Positions 14,929 through 22,424 of a stretch of 35,558 nucleotides of DNA are shown here, piece by piece. Each line of letters starts with the position of its first letter. Within the stretch, counting starts at the first letter, position 1. Origin of the DNA: a virus; the IMG/VR virus record IMGVR_UViG_3300049893_000388, positions 1 to 35,558 of that record. One strand, written 5' to 3'. The notes beneath the pieces were generated by a model. The model saw nothing but the letters and a program-made list of their open reading frames with translations, had not been told where the DNA came from and made no database searches. Made by a program: the position numbers and the translations under genes.

Positions 14929-15431
14929 CTACCGCCTTCCAACCAGACCTGTTCCAGTCTGATGCGTTTCAGATTGACGGCGGTGTTGTCGGTGTTGTCA
15001 CGATCAGCATCTCTGCCACGCAGGATGGCGATACAGGTGTTCTGACCGTCAATGCGCTGTCCGCGCAGCGACCAGCAGGTAGACCAAGGCGTAAGAAACG
15101 CGAAAGGTATCTAGCCCGGTACAAGGGCCAATACTACGAATTCGAGACCGTTGAGGACTTGGAAGCCTTTGTCGAGAAAGCCAAGGCAGATGAAGCGCCG
15201 AAACCGAAGAAACAGCGCGCTCCGATCAAGATAACCCTCAGCCCGGAATTCGAGGAAGAAATCGCTCCGATGGTGAATATCCCGCCTCGGATTGAATTCA
15301 TGCCGACCGGGGCAGCACTTGCCCAGATTCGGAAAATCGACTACACCCTCGAAAGATTCCTCGCAGAAGCCCAGAGAAAAGCAGACGAGGAAGAGGCTGA
15401 AATGGAAGAACTGTTGATGTTGCTGCTATGA
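14925..15431 (+). CDS. Structural-type hypothetical protein, 168 aa
   Basis: The N-terminus repeats a short motif (FQPDLFQSDAFQID), often seen in phage virion proteins. A short hydrophobic beta stretch follows and then a basic block (RRKKRERYLARYKGQYYEF). The C-terminal ~100 residues are helical and strongly acidic, ending in LLMLLL. The gene starts by GTGA overlap and ends by ATGA overlap. The mix suggests a scaffold- or head-associated protein, but I recognise no family. Confidence 0.6.
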   Translation: MTTAFQPDLFQSDAFQIDGGVVGVVTISISATQDGDTGVLTVNALSAQRPAGRPRRKKRERYLARYKGQYYEFETVEDLEAFVEKAKADEAPKPKKQRAPIKITLSPEFEEEIAPMVNIPPRIEFMPTGAALAQIRKIDYTLERFLAEAQRKADEEEAEMEELLMLLL

Positions 15432-15712
15432 CAGACCAAGAAATACTTGCCCGCAAGGACGCGGCAGAACAGTTACTAGCCAATCCAGAGTTTGAGCGGG
15501 CGTTTCTGGCCGTCAGGCAGGCCCTGCTAGACAAATTCGAGGAATGCCCGATCCGGGACAAGGAAGCCCAGCACGAAATCAAACTCATGCTGAAACTATT
15601 GGGTGACGTGAGAGCAAACTTGCAATCCGTCATAGATAGTGGCAAAGTAGTTATCCACAGGAACTCCATGCTCGATAGAGCCAAAAGGGGAATAAATGCC
15701 TTCAGAAATTGA
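15428..15712 (+). CDS. Helical hypothetical protein before the scaffold, 94 aa
   Basis: An all-helical 94-aa protein (MTDQEILARKDAAEQLLANP) of even charge, overlapping genes on both sides (ATGA at the start; 17 bases with the scaffold gene at the end). Its place just ahead of scaffold and capsid suggests a head-assembly helper. No conserved catalytic residues. Confidence 0.6.
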   Translation: MTDQEILARKDAAEQLLANPEFERAFLAVRQALLDKFEECPIRDKEAQHEIKLMLKLLGDVRANLQSVIDSGKVVIHRNSMLDRAKRGINAFRN

Positions 15713-16661
15713 CCAAGCTCCAGCGGAGCAGTCGATTGAAGAGCGAATCGGGAGCCTTTTCGGGGCTGAAAAGCCGGAAACTCCCGAAGTCGAAGCAGAC
15801 GCCGAAGATACTCAATCCGATCAAGTCGATGATTCCGAGCCCGAGGAAAGTGCTCAGCCGGAACAGCCGACAATCGAGGAAGTCGAGGTCGAGGTAGAGG
15901 GTTGGAAGGGGAAAATCCCAGCCAAACTCAAGGCTGAAATCGACAAGGGTGCTGACTACACCCGCAAGACGCAGGCCCTGGCAGAGGAAAAACGCCTCTA
16001 CGATGCCCAAATCCGGGCATTCCAGGAACACCAGGCTTTCACCCAGGCCGCCAGTAAGGAACTCACTGCCCTACAGCAGATTGAGGCCCAGCTTGAGCAG
16101 TACCGTGGGGTGGACCTGTCCCAGATCGACGGCGAGACCCTGAATCGCATGTCCATGGCGGCAGCGAACCTGCGTGAAGAACGAGCGAAACTCAAGGAAG
16201 CGCTGGACCAGAAGCAAGGCCAGTTCAAGCAGCAGATTGTCGGTTCGTGGGACCAGATGAGCAATCAGGCCCGTGAAGTGATCGTCAAATCGATTCCAAA
16301 CTGGGACTCGATTGCTGGACAGGTGGCTCAGTGGGCGCTGAACGAGGGCTTCCCGTTTGAACACATCACCGGGCATGACAGGAAAACGCGAGAGCGTGTC
16401 GGCCCAGGCGTGATCGATCCCGTGTTTGCAAAGACCCTGTACAAAGCGATGCAGTGGGACAAGTTGCAGGCATCGAAGGCGACCGCGCCGAACAAGATCG
16501 CTAACGCACCCCCGGTTGTAAAACCAGGGGCATCAAATCCTGGCGCGATCAACGAAAAGTCGTACAAGGAAGCCCGACAGAAACTCGGCAAGTCTGGAAG
16601 CGTCGATGACGCCGCAAGACTCCTTGCGATGAGAGAGCGCCAACGACCAAGGAATCGATGA
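15696..16661 (+). CDS. Scaffolding protein
   Basis: A 321-aa protein just ahead of the major capsid gene. Residues 1-75 are acidic and Pro/Glu-rich. Residues about 95-190 form a long coiled coil rich in Gln, Glu and Ala (EQYRGVDLSQIDGETLNRM lies within). The C-terminus is short and basic. This is the usual build of phage scaffolding proteins, which nucleate the procapsid and leave before DNA enters. The GWKGKIPAKLKAEIDKGADY segment recurs in scaffolds paired with SU10/DUF5309 capsids. Confidence 0.8.
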   Translation: MPSEIDQAPAEQSIEERIGSLFGAEKPETPEVEADAEDTQSDQVDDSEPEESAQPEQPTIEEVEVEVEGWKGKIPAKLKAEIDKGADYTRKTQALAEEKRLYDAQIRAFQEHQAFTQAASKELTALQQIEAQLEQYRGVDLSQIDGETLNRMSMAAANLREERAKLKEALDQKQGQFKQQIVGSWDQMSNQAREVIVKSIPNWDSIAGQVAQWALNEGFPFEHITGHDRKTRERVGPGVIDPVFAKTLYKAMQWDKLQASKATAPNKIANAPPVVKPGASNPGAINEKSYKEARQKLGKSGSVDDAARLLAMRERQRPRNR

Positions 16662-16662
16662 A

Positions 16663-17643
16663 ATGGCAGCGACCGCAAACGCAAGCAAGTCATACGACTT
16701 GAGCGGCGGTGCCCTCCGGGAAGACCTGGAGGACATCATCTATGACATCAGCCCGATGGACACGATTTTCCTGACCCGCGCAGCGCGCGGTACGTGCAAA
16801 TCGACGACCCATGAATGGCTGACCGATGCACTGGCGGCTCCGGCAGCGAACGCGCAGATCGAAGGCGACGCATTCAGCGCGACCGCCCGCAACCATCCGT
16901 CTCGCCTGAAGAACTACACCCAGATCAGCTCCAAGCAGATCGAAGTGACCGGCACGACTCGGGCGGTGGACAACGCCGGTATGAGTGATCTGTTCGCCTA
17001 TCACACGGCTCGGGCGGGCAAGGAACTCAAGCGGGACATGGAATACATGATCCTCGATGCGGCATCGGCAACTGCCGGCGTGTCGGCCTCGGCCCGCGTG
17101 GCGGCTGGTGTCTTCAACTGGATTTACGACACCAACCACATCAAGCTGACTGGTCAGACGACCGTGACCACGACTCCTGTTGCTTCCGGCTTTGCCAAGG
17201 GCACGGGTATCGCTGGTTCCACGTCGGCAACGGCTTTCCTGGTGACTGACCTGAATTCCATGCTTCAACAGGCGTGGAGTTGCGGCGGTGACACGGACAC
17301 GATCCTGTGCGGCCCGCTGGTCTACAACAAGATCAGCACCTTCACCGGATTGGCGACCCGCTTCCGTGACGTGGCATCTCGTCAGCAAGCCCAGATCGTG
17401 AACGCGGCGGACGTGTACGTGAGTGCCTATGGCGCCCACAACATCGTGCTGTCTCGCTGGGCACGCACCGATGTCTGCTACGCCCTTCAGATGGATACGT
17501 GGTCCGTCAACTACCTGCGACCGTTCCAGACGATGGACATCGCAAAGGTTGGCGACGCGGATCGCCGTCTGCTGCTGGCTGAGTGGACCGTCGTGGCGAA
17601 GACGCCTACGGCCAACACGAAGGCAACCAACATCAACGCCTAA
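16663..17643 (+). CDS. Major capsid protein, DUF5309/SU10 type
   Basis: A 326-aa capsid subunit of the DUF5309 (SU10-like, HK97-fold) family. Recognisable family stretches are the N-terminal REDLEDIIYDISPMDTIFLT, the SRLKNYTQISSKQIEVTGT strand region and the mid-section FAYHTARAGKELKRDMEYM; the C-terminus holds VNYLRPFQTMDIAKVGDADR. It starts 2 bases past the scaffold stop. Codon use looks optimised (few rare codons), as expected for the most abundant virion protein. It is followed by a strong hairpin at 17655-17676. Confidence 0.93.
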   Translation: MAATANASKSYDLSGGALREDLEDIIYDISPMDTIFLTRAARGTCKSTTHEWLTDALAAPAANAQIEGDAFSATARNHPSRLKNYTQISSKQIEVTGTTRAVDNAGMSDLFAYHTARAGKELKRDMEYMILDAASATAGVSASARVAAGVFNWIYDTNHIKLTGQTTVTTTPVASGFAKGTGIAGSTSATAFLVTDLNSMLQQAWSCGGDTDTILCGPLVYNKISTFTGLATRFRDVASRQQAQIVNAADVYVSAYGAHNIVLSRWARTDVCYALQMDTWSVNYLRPFQTMDIAKVGDADRRLLLAEWTVVAKTPTANTKATNINA

Positions 17644-17654
17644 CTGATGTGAGG

Positions 17655-17676
17655 GGGGAGGGGGAAACCTCTCCCC
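17655..17676 (+). terminator. GC-rich GAAA-tetraloop hairpin after the capsid gene
   Basis: GGGGAGGGG (17655-17663) pairs with CCTCTCCCC (17668-17676) through nine base pairs, one a G-U wobble, closing a GAAA (GNRA) tetraloop. Only a short T-poor tail (TTGTCC) follows before the next ATG at 17683. It may be a partial terminator, an mRNA end-stabiliser for the capsid message, or a brake on the next gene, whose only G-rich ribosome-binding candidates lie inside the stem. Confidence 0.6.
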
Positions 17677-17682
17677 TTGTCC

Positions 17683-18027
17683 ATGACCAGACGAATCCTC
17701 GACGTAGACCCCCTGTCACGGATGACGGTCTACTGGGACTATGACGCCGCACAAAACAAGGCGACGATTACCCATTCACAGGACGTTGAACCAGCGCTTG
17801 AACTGGCTCATGCTCTTGCGATGGACGAGAACAGAACTGCTAAGGGCATCAAGGGAGACATGTGGCACTACGCCAAAGTCCCCTCGACTGTCATCATGGA
17901 GATGAAGACAAAGCACGGAGTCGATTTCTTTGACAAGAACGACTGGCCCAAGGTATTCCGACTCCTGAACACAGAATACTCACGTTTCAAGACGACCCAG
18001 AAAACCCACGAAATCAGACATGCTTGA
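17683..18027 (+). CDS. Capsid-associated hypothetical protein, 114 aa
   Basis: A 114-aa protein (MTRRILDVDPLSRMTVYWDY) that follows the capsid gene in this type of phage. It is mixed alpha/beta with a Lys/Asp-rich C-terminal half. The ATG at 17683 is six bases past the capsid hairpin; an in-frame TTG at 17677 would overlap the stem. The protein overlaps the next gene by 8 bases. Head completion or decoration is plausible. Confidence 0.65.
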   Translation: MTRRILDVDPLSRMTVYWDYDAAQNKATITHSQDVEPALELAHALAMDENRTAKGIKGDMWHYAKVPSTVIMEMKTKHGVDFFDKNDWPKVFRLLNTEYSRFKTTQKTHEIRHA

Positions 18028-19414
18028 AGCCAAACTGAGGAAAGCGCGGCAACTGGTCGCGCGAGAGGACTTCCACAACTCTTGGCTTCTGATTCAGGAC
18101 ATCCTGAACGAGAACCCGGAACGACCTGAAGCGTTGTTCCTTGCCGGGGTGGTTCTCAGGCAGCAGAACTACGTTGGAATGGCCCTGACGGTGTTTCGCA
18201 GGGCATTGGCAATCGAGCAGAACCAGATTCAGCTTTGGATGCACTACGGGGCGACACTCCACGATCTGTGCAGGTATGACGAGGCGCGTGAAGCCTTCCT
18301 GCATGTCTCCAAGATTATCCCTGACGACCCGATGCCGTGGGCCAACCTGGCGGCGGGTTATGTACAGCAGGGCAAGGCAAGGGACTGCATCGAATACGCC
18401 GACAAGGCCCTTGCTCTTGACCCCGAGAGCACTATCGCCCATGTCAGCAAGGGGTTTGCTTGTCTTGCTTTAGGTCGATGGACAGAAGCGTGGAAGCACA
18501 AGAACCACCTGTACGGCAACCAACTTGAAATCCGGGTTTACAACGACCCGGAGCATGAAGAGCCGGAGTGGGATGGGTCTCCAGGAAAGACAGTAGTTGT
18601 CCAGTGCGATCAGGGTCTAGGCGACCAGATCATGTTTGCCCAGTGCCTGAACGACATGAACAAGGTCTGCAAGAAGGTCATCATTGAGACCTCCGAGCGT
18701 ATGGCGCCGTTGCTTAAACGCAACTTCCCGTTTGCAGACGTTCACGCCACCTTGAAGAAGGCTGGTCAGGGATGGTCGAAGAACTACCAGATCGACGCCC
18801 ATATCCACATCTCGTTCCTTGGCAAGTTCTTCCGCAACAAGGACTCAGACTTCCCGAGAAAGCCATACATCACGCCCGACCCGAATCTGGTGGCGAAGTG
18901 GCGCGACTGGCTGTCCAAGTACGACAGGACTTGCGGGCTGAGTTGGAAGGGCGGGGTTCCCCATACCCAGAGGCACCTTCGGTCTATCGACCTTGAAGAC
19001 CTGTCTCCGGTGATGAAACCCGGAGTGACCTACATCGACTTGTCCTATAACGACAACGACCGTGAAGTGGCTATGTGGAACCTCAAAGGTGGCCCGCAGG
19101 TCATCAAGCCGCAGATCAACGAGAAAAACTACGACGACACGGTTGCCCTGATTGCTGCTCTGGATGACGTTGTGACAGTCACGACCACGGCAGCGCATGT
19201 CTGCGGCGCTCTTGGGCGGCACGCCTACGTCCTAACCCCCTCGGTGGCCCAGTGGAGATACGCCTACCACTACGAAGGCGGGACTCAGATGATCTGGTAT
19301 CCCGAGGGCTCCGTTGCCCTGTACCGCCAGAAGCATGGAGAGGAATGGTCTGCCGCCATCAAGAGGGTGGCGAAGGATATGGAGAAGGTCAGCAAACTTC
19401 GGATGGCCGCATGA
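18020..19414 (+). CDS. TPR protein with a glycosyltransferase-like C-terminus
   Basis: The N-terminal ~160 residues are tetratricopeptide repeats (for example AGVVLRQQNYVGMALTVFRR and ANLAAGYVQQGKARDCIEYA). The C-terminal ~270 residues resemble GT-B glycosyltransferases of the ADP-heptose/O-GlcNAc type: QGLGDQIMFAQCLNDM at about 198-213, SWKGGVPHTQRHLRSID, and a late TTTAAHVCGALGRHAYVL sugar-nucleotide region. Such proteins act on protein or envelope sugars in the cytoplasm. It overlaps the preceding gene and is followed by two further genes of the same cluster. Confidence 0.75.
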   Translation: MLEAKLRKARQLVAREDFHNSWLLIQDILNENPERPEALFLAGVVLRQQNYVGMALTVFRRALAIEQNQIQLWMHYGATLHDLCRYDEAREAFLHVSKIIPDDPMPWANLAAGYVQQGKARDCIEYADKALALDPESTIAHVSKGFACLALGRWTEAWKHKNHLYGNQLEIRVYNDPEHEEPEWDGSPGKTVVVQCDQGLGDQIMFAQCLNDMNKVCKKVIIETSERMAPLLKRNFPFADVHATLKKAGQGWSKNYQIDAHIHISFLGKFFRNKDSDFPRKPYITPDPNLVAKWRDWLSKYDRTCGLSWKGGVPHTQRHLRSIDLEDLSPVMKPGVTYIDLSYNDNDREVAMWNLKGGPQVIKPQINEKNYDDTVALIAALDDVVTVTTTAAHVCGALGRHAYVLTPSVAQWRYAYHYEGGTQMIWYPEGSVALYRQKHGEEWSAAIKRVAKDMEKVSKLRMAA

Positions 19415-19992
19415 AGATCATCACGATCCATCCTACAGACGCTTTCCTGAAAAGCTCAGAGTGTCTTGCTGGCAAACTGGTGACCTACTCCGACAAAGAA
19501 CTGGAGCATATCCAGCCGCTTGCCAAGTTCATGTCCAGATACTCTGAATATCAGGCTCCGTCTTGGCAGTACGACATCGTTGCCAACGCTAAGCGAATCT
19601 ACGCCTTCATTGAGGAAGCGCGTGAATACAAAGGTCTGTCGGTATTCATCGACCCGAAGTTTCACGTGAAACAACGAATGGTCGAGGAAACCTTCAGGAA
19701 GGAACTAGGCAGGAACTACGTTGGGCTATACAAGCGAGACGGAATGCCGTCCAAGCCTGATGTTTACATGGTCGATGGCGAATACCCAGAACATCAGGAA
19801 TTCCTTGAATACATGGCTTCCTTGCTTGAATCTGACCAGTTCAAACGGCTGACCTACTGGACAGACGGGGCACTACTGGATGAGGCGACAAAACGCCTAC
19901 CAAATCTGCCTGTAAAGAATCTTTCCGGCGCCTTCGGCAAAGAGAAAGACCCGATCAACCACACCCCGCTGGGTGAATACCTTGAGTCCTGA
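19411..19992 (+). CDS. Hypothetical protein in the glycosylation cluster, 193 aa
   Basis: Starts by ATGA overlap with the TPR glycosyltransferase gene (MKIITIHPTDAFLKSSECL). Nothing catalytic is obvious; the protein is mixed alpha/beta, with DPKFHVKQRMVEETFRKELG and a YMVDGEYPEHQEFLEYM segment. Its stop lies 11 bases before the next glycosyltransferase ATG, so it probably works in the same modification step, but this is inferred from position only. Confidence 0.6.
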   Translation: MKIITIHPTDAFLKSSECLAGKLVTYSDKELEHIQPLAKFMSRYSEYQAPSWQYDIVANAKRIYAFIEEAREYKGLSVFIDPKFHVKQRMVEETFRKELGRNYVGLYKRDGMPSKPDVYMVDGEYPEHQEFLEYMASLLESDQFKRLTYWTDGALLDEATKRLPNLPVKNLSGAFGKEKDPINHTPLGEYLES

Positions 19993-20002
19993 AGCCATCC
20001 CC

Positions 20003-20689
20003 ATGTTCGTCGGTTATGACCCGCGCGAAAGTGTGGCGTATCACGTCTTCTGCCAGTCGGTCATGTCCAATGCGACCGTCCCGGTGGCTTTCCACCCCCT
20101 TGCCCTGAACATGCTCAAGGGGCAGTACAAGGAAACCCACAACGACGGTTCAAACGCCTTCATCTACTCAAGGTTCCTCGTGCCTCACCTGATGGGCTAT
20201 GAGGGCTGGGCGATCTTCTGCGACGGGGACATGGTTTGTCTCGGAGACATCAAGAACCTGTGGGAGCTGCGGGACGAGGCATACGCTGCGATGGTCGTGA
20301 AGCACAACTACCAGACCCAGCACAAGCGCAAGTACATCGGCACGTCACTGGAAACGGTCAACGTCTCCTACCCGAAGAAGAACTGGTCGTCTGTGATCCT
20401 GTGGAACTGCGGCCATGAGGCCAACCGTGTCCTGACGCCAAGTTTCGTGATGGAGTCAGTTGGCCGTCAGCTTCACCGTTTCGAACATCTGGACGAGCCT
20501 GAAATCGGTGAACTGCCGAAGTCGTGGAACTGGCTGTGTCAGGAAGAAGGCACCAACCACGAGGCCAATCTGGTTCCTGATCTTGTCCACTTTACTTTGG
20601 GCGTTTGTTGCATCCCGGCATACAAGAATTCGCCGTATAATGAAGCATGGTTCAACGCGCTAGATCAAGTTACGCACATCGATACCTAG
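20003..20689 (+). CDS. Glycosyltransferase-like protein (GT8-like)
   Basis: A 228-aa protein with the start MFVGYDPRESVAYHVFCQ and the DxD-type motif WAIFCDGDMVCLGDI (residues about 69-83), the metal and sugar-nucleotide site of GT-A enzymes. NAFIYSRFLVPHLMGYEG precedes it. I take the ATG at 20003 because the family begins there; a GTG at 19973 overlaps the preceding gene and adds ten residues. The last 43 bases overlap an HNH gene. The enzyme may glycosylate a virion protein or a host surface sugar. Confidence 0.75.
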   Translation: MFVGYDPRESVAYHVFCQSVMSNATVPVAFHPLALNMLKGQYKETHNDGSNAFIYSRFLVPHLMGYEGWAIFCDGDMVCLGDIKNLWELRDEAYAAMVVKHNYQTQHKRKYIGTSLETVNVSYPKKNWSSVILWNCGHEANRVLTPSFVMESVGRQLHRFEHLDEPEIGELPKSWNWLCQEEGTNHEANLVPDLVHFTLGVCCIPAYKNSPYNEAWFNALDQVTHIDT

Positions 20690-21132
20690 ACTTTTGGGAT
20701 AGGTTTGACCTCAAAGTTGCAAAGAAGGACTCCGGCTGTTTTGAGTGGACAAGCGCTTTGTCAAACAACGGATATGGAGTCTTCTGGGTCGGCGGAGGCA
20801 AGTCGAAGTTTGCCCACAGACTTGCTTATGAAAGAGCTTTTGGTAGTTGCGATGGCGTTGTAATGCACTTATGCAACAACAAGCGTTGCGTGAATCCAGA
20901 ACATCTTCGCCTTGGAACTCACAAAGAGAACGTGCAGATGGCCGCTAAAGATGGTCTGATGCCAAAGGGGGAGCGCAATGGTGGAGGAAAAAAACTAACA
21001 GAAGAAAACGTCAGAGAAATCTTGCGAGATAGGCACATTGGATGCTGGCGCATGTCAAAGAAGCACGGCGTAAGTTCTCAGACAGTGAAAGCGATTCGCA
21101 GGCGGGCCATTTGGAAGCACATCCAACTATGA
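20647..21132 (+). CDS. HNH endonuclease, sense orientation
   Basis: A 161-aa protein with an HNH_3-like core: FEWTSALSNNGYGVFWVGGG, then FAHRLAYERAFG, VMHLCNNKRCVNPEHLRLGT and a helix-rich C-terminus (LTEENVREILRDRHIG, KHGVSSQTVKAIRR) that reads like a DNA-binding HTH. This is a free-standing homing nuclease. It starts inside the end of the glycosyltransferase gene and its stop overlaps the next ATG, so it is woven into the operon rather than sitting in a gap. Confidence 0.88.
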   Translation: MVQRARSSYAHRYLDFWDRFDLKVAKKDSGCFEWTSALSNNGYGVFWVGGGKSKFAHRLAYERAFGSCDGVVMHLCNNKRCVNPEHLRLGTHKENVQMAAKDGLMPKGERNGGGKKLTEENVREILRDRHIGCWRMSKKHGVSSQTVKAIRRRAIWKHIQL

Positions 21133-21317
21133 CTACACCAAGAGAGAAAGGTTGGTATTGGTGCATTCGCATTGATAGGCTAGACAGTGAGCCAGAGGTT
21201 TTCGAGTGGATCGGAGATTGCTGGCAGGTCGCAGACACAATCAAAGACGATGATGAAATTAAGGTGTTGTCTGTGAAATTGACTCCACCAGAACAGGTAA
21301 ACCACATCCAGACATGA
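21129..21317 (+). CDS. Small hypothetical protein, 62 aa
   Basis: An acidic 62-aa protein, MTTPREKGWYWCIRIDRLDS, with Trp/Tyr-rich beta segments and a DDDEIKVLSVKL strand. It is ATGA-linked at both ends. It resembles short phage proteins carrying a single beta-barrel, but no family is recognised. Confidence 0.6.
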   Translation: MTTPREKGWYWCIRIDRLDSEPEVFEWIGDCWQVADTIKDDDEIKVLSVKLTPPEQVNHIQT

Positions 21318-21517
21318 CTTTCAGCGAACCTCGCAGCGATGGTCAATATACCGACGGCATCAGGCGGTGGGTATCCCACTGTAGCCTTGGGGGAGCGGTT
21401 TCCGGGCCGAGCAAAGCCGATATTCAACGACAGGCTGCATACTGGTTGGCCCACCAATACGAGTGGGAAAATTGGATAATGCGTCAACCTGAAAGGAACT
21501 TTCCATGTCAAACGTGA
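21314..21517 (+). CDS. Small hypothetical protein, 67 aa
   Basis: Starts by ATGA overlap (MTFSEPRSDGQYTDGIRRWV), contains SKADIQRQAAYWLAHQYEWE, and ends 13 bases into the following gene. No known motif. The gene is supported by its linked overlaps and by a codon pattern like that of its neighbours. Confidence 0.5.
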   Translation: MTFSEPRSDGQYTDGIRRWVSHCSLGGAVSGPSKADIQRQAAYWLAHQYEWENWIMRQPERNFPCQT

Positions 21518-21783
21518 CCATCCTGCGTTATGGTGGCGAACAGGTAAACGCCTCGTCCGGTAACGTGGCAGCAGCAGCGGCTACGTCCACCCTGACATCA
21601 CGAACGGGCTTCTTTGCCTACCTGACCGGCTTTGAGGTTACTGGGGCTGGGGCGACCGGCGCGTCCGTCATCGCTGTAACGGTCACTGGTCTCGCCGGTG
21701 GAACGATGACATACAACATTGCGATCCCTGCTGGCGCAACTACCGCAGGACGCCGCTTGTCGTGCAGTTTGCCTACCCTCTGA
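21505..21783 (+). CDS. Phage structural protein, frameshifted; N-terminal part
   Basis: Begins MSNVTILRYGGEQVNASSGN after a good ribosome site (AAAGGA, 21492-21497). It is Ala/Thr/Gly-rich and beta in nature, like small virion surface proteins. The frame ends at 21783, but the -1 frame from about 21753 to 21893 reads on in the same style (see the next entry). One missing C in the run around 21750-21753 would restore a single protein of about 129 residues whose end overlaps the methyltransferase start by ATGA, as at other joints. I take it as a disrupted gene or a sequencing error. Confidence 0.6.
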   Translation: MSNVTILRYGGEQVNASSGNVAAAAATSTLTSRTGFFAYLTGFEVTGAGATGASVIAVTVTGLAGGTMTYNIAIPAGATTAGRRLSCSLPTL

Positions 21784-21893
21784 AAGCATCCGCTACGAAC
21801 ACGAACATTGTTGTGTCGGCAGCCTCTTTCGGCGCTGGCAATACCAACGCTGCATCCTGCGCGCATGGATTTCTGCTTCCGGCTGAGGTATGA
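21753..21893 (+). pseudogene. C-terminal part of the frameshifted structural protein
   Basis: In the -1 frame relative to 21505, the sequence reads PLVVQFAYPLKASATNTN and continues to GFLLPAEV before TGA at 21891-21893, in ATGA overlap with the next gene. The style matches the N-terminal part and the end position fits the operon pattern, which argues for one original gene broken near 21750. No start codon and ribosome site are present for separate translation. Confidence 0.6.
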
Positions 21894-22420
21894 CGCTGAT
21901 TTCGGCTGAGTACAAAGCTCAGCAGAAACATCTGCATGACACTACCCACTACGGGGTGGCCTCTGCTGGTTATGCGGCACTCGTCGGAAAGCTGATCGAC
22001 CAGAACAAGATCGACACGGTTCTGGACTATGGGGCGGGCTCCAGGCTAACGCTCATCAATACCATCCGGGAGCGGGGACTCTCTCAGAGGAAGTTTGATT
22101 ACCGCCCCTACGAGCCCGCCATCGAAGAATACTCCAAAACCCCGGAACCGGCAGAATTGGTGGCCTGCATTGATGTTCTGGAACATATCGAGCCGGAGTA
22201 TCTGGACAACGTATTGGACGACCTGAAGCGGGTTACCGAGCAAATCGGGTTTTTCACCGTTTCATGCGTCCCTGCGCGTAAAATCCTCCCGGACGGCAGG
22301 AATGCCCATTTGATCCAAGAGCCACCTGAATGGTGGCTTCCGAAGATCATGGCGCGGTTCACGCTACAGACCTTCCAGAGAAATCAGGAGGGATTCGCGG
22401 TGTTGGTATCTCCGGCATGA
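21890..22420 (+). CDS. SAM-dependent methyltransferase, second copy
   Basis: A 176-aa class I methyltransferase: motif I is VLDYGAGSR at residues 44-52, and the post-motif is ACIDVLEHIEPEYLDNVLDD. It has the short N-terminal helical cap typical of phage members, and a C-terminus with QEPPEWWLPKIMARF. It differs clearly from the one at 14356, so it is not a simple duplicate. Translation is coupled to the broken structural gene by ATGA. The substrate is unknown. Confidence 0.8.
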   Translation: MTLISAEYKAQQKHLHDTTHYGVASAGYAALVGKLIDQNKIDTVLDYGAGSRLTLINTIRERGLSQRKFDYRPYEPAIEEYSKTPEPAELVACIDVLEHIEPEYLDNVLDDLKRVTEQIGFFTVSCVPARKILPDGRNAHLIQEPPEWWLPKIMARFTLQTFQRNQEGFAVLVSPA

Positions 22421-22424
22421 AACT

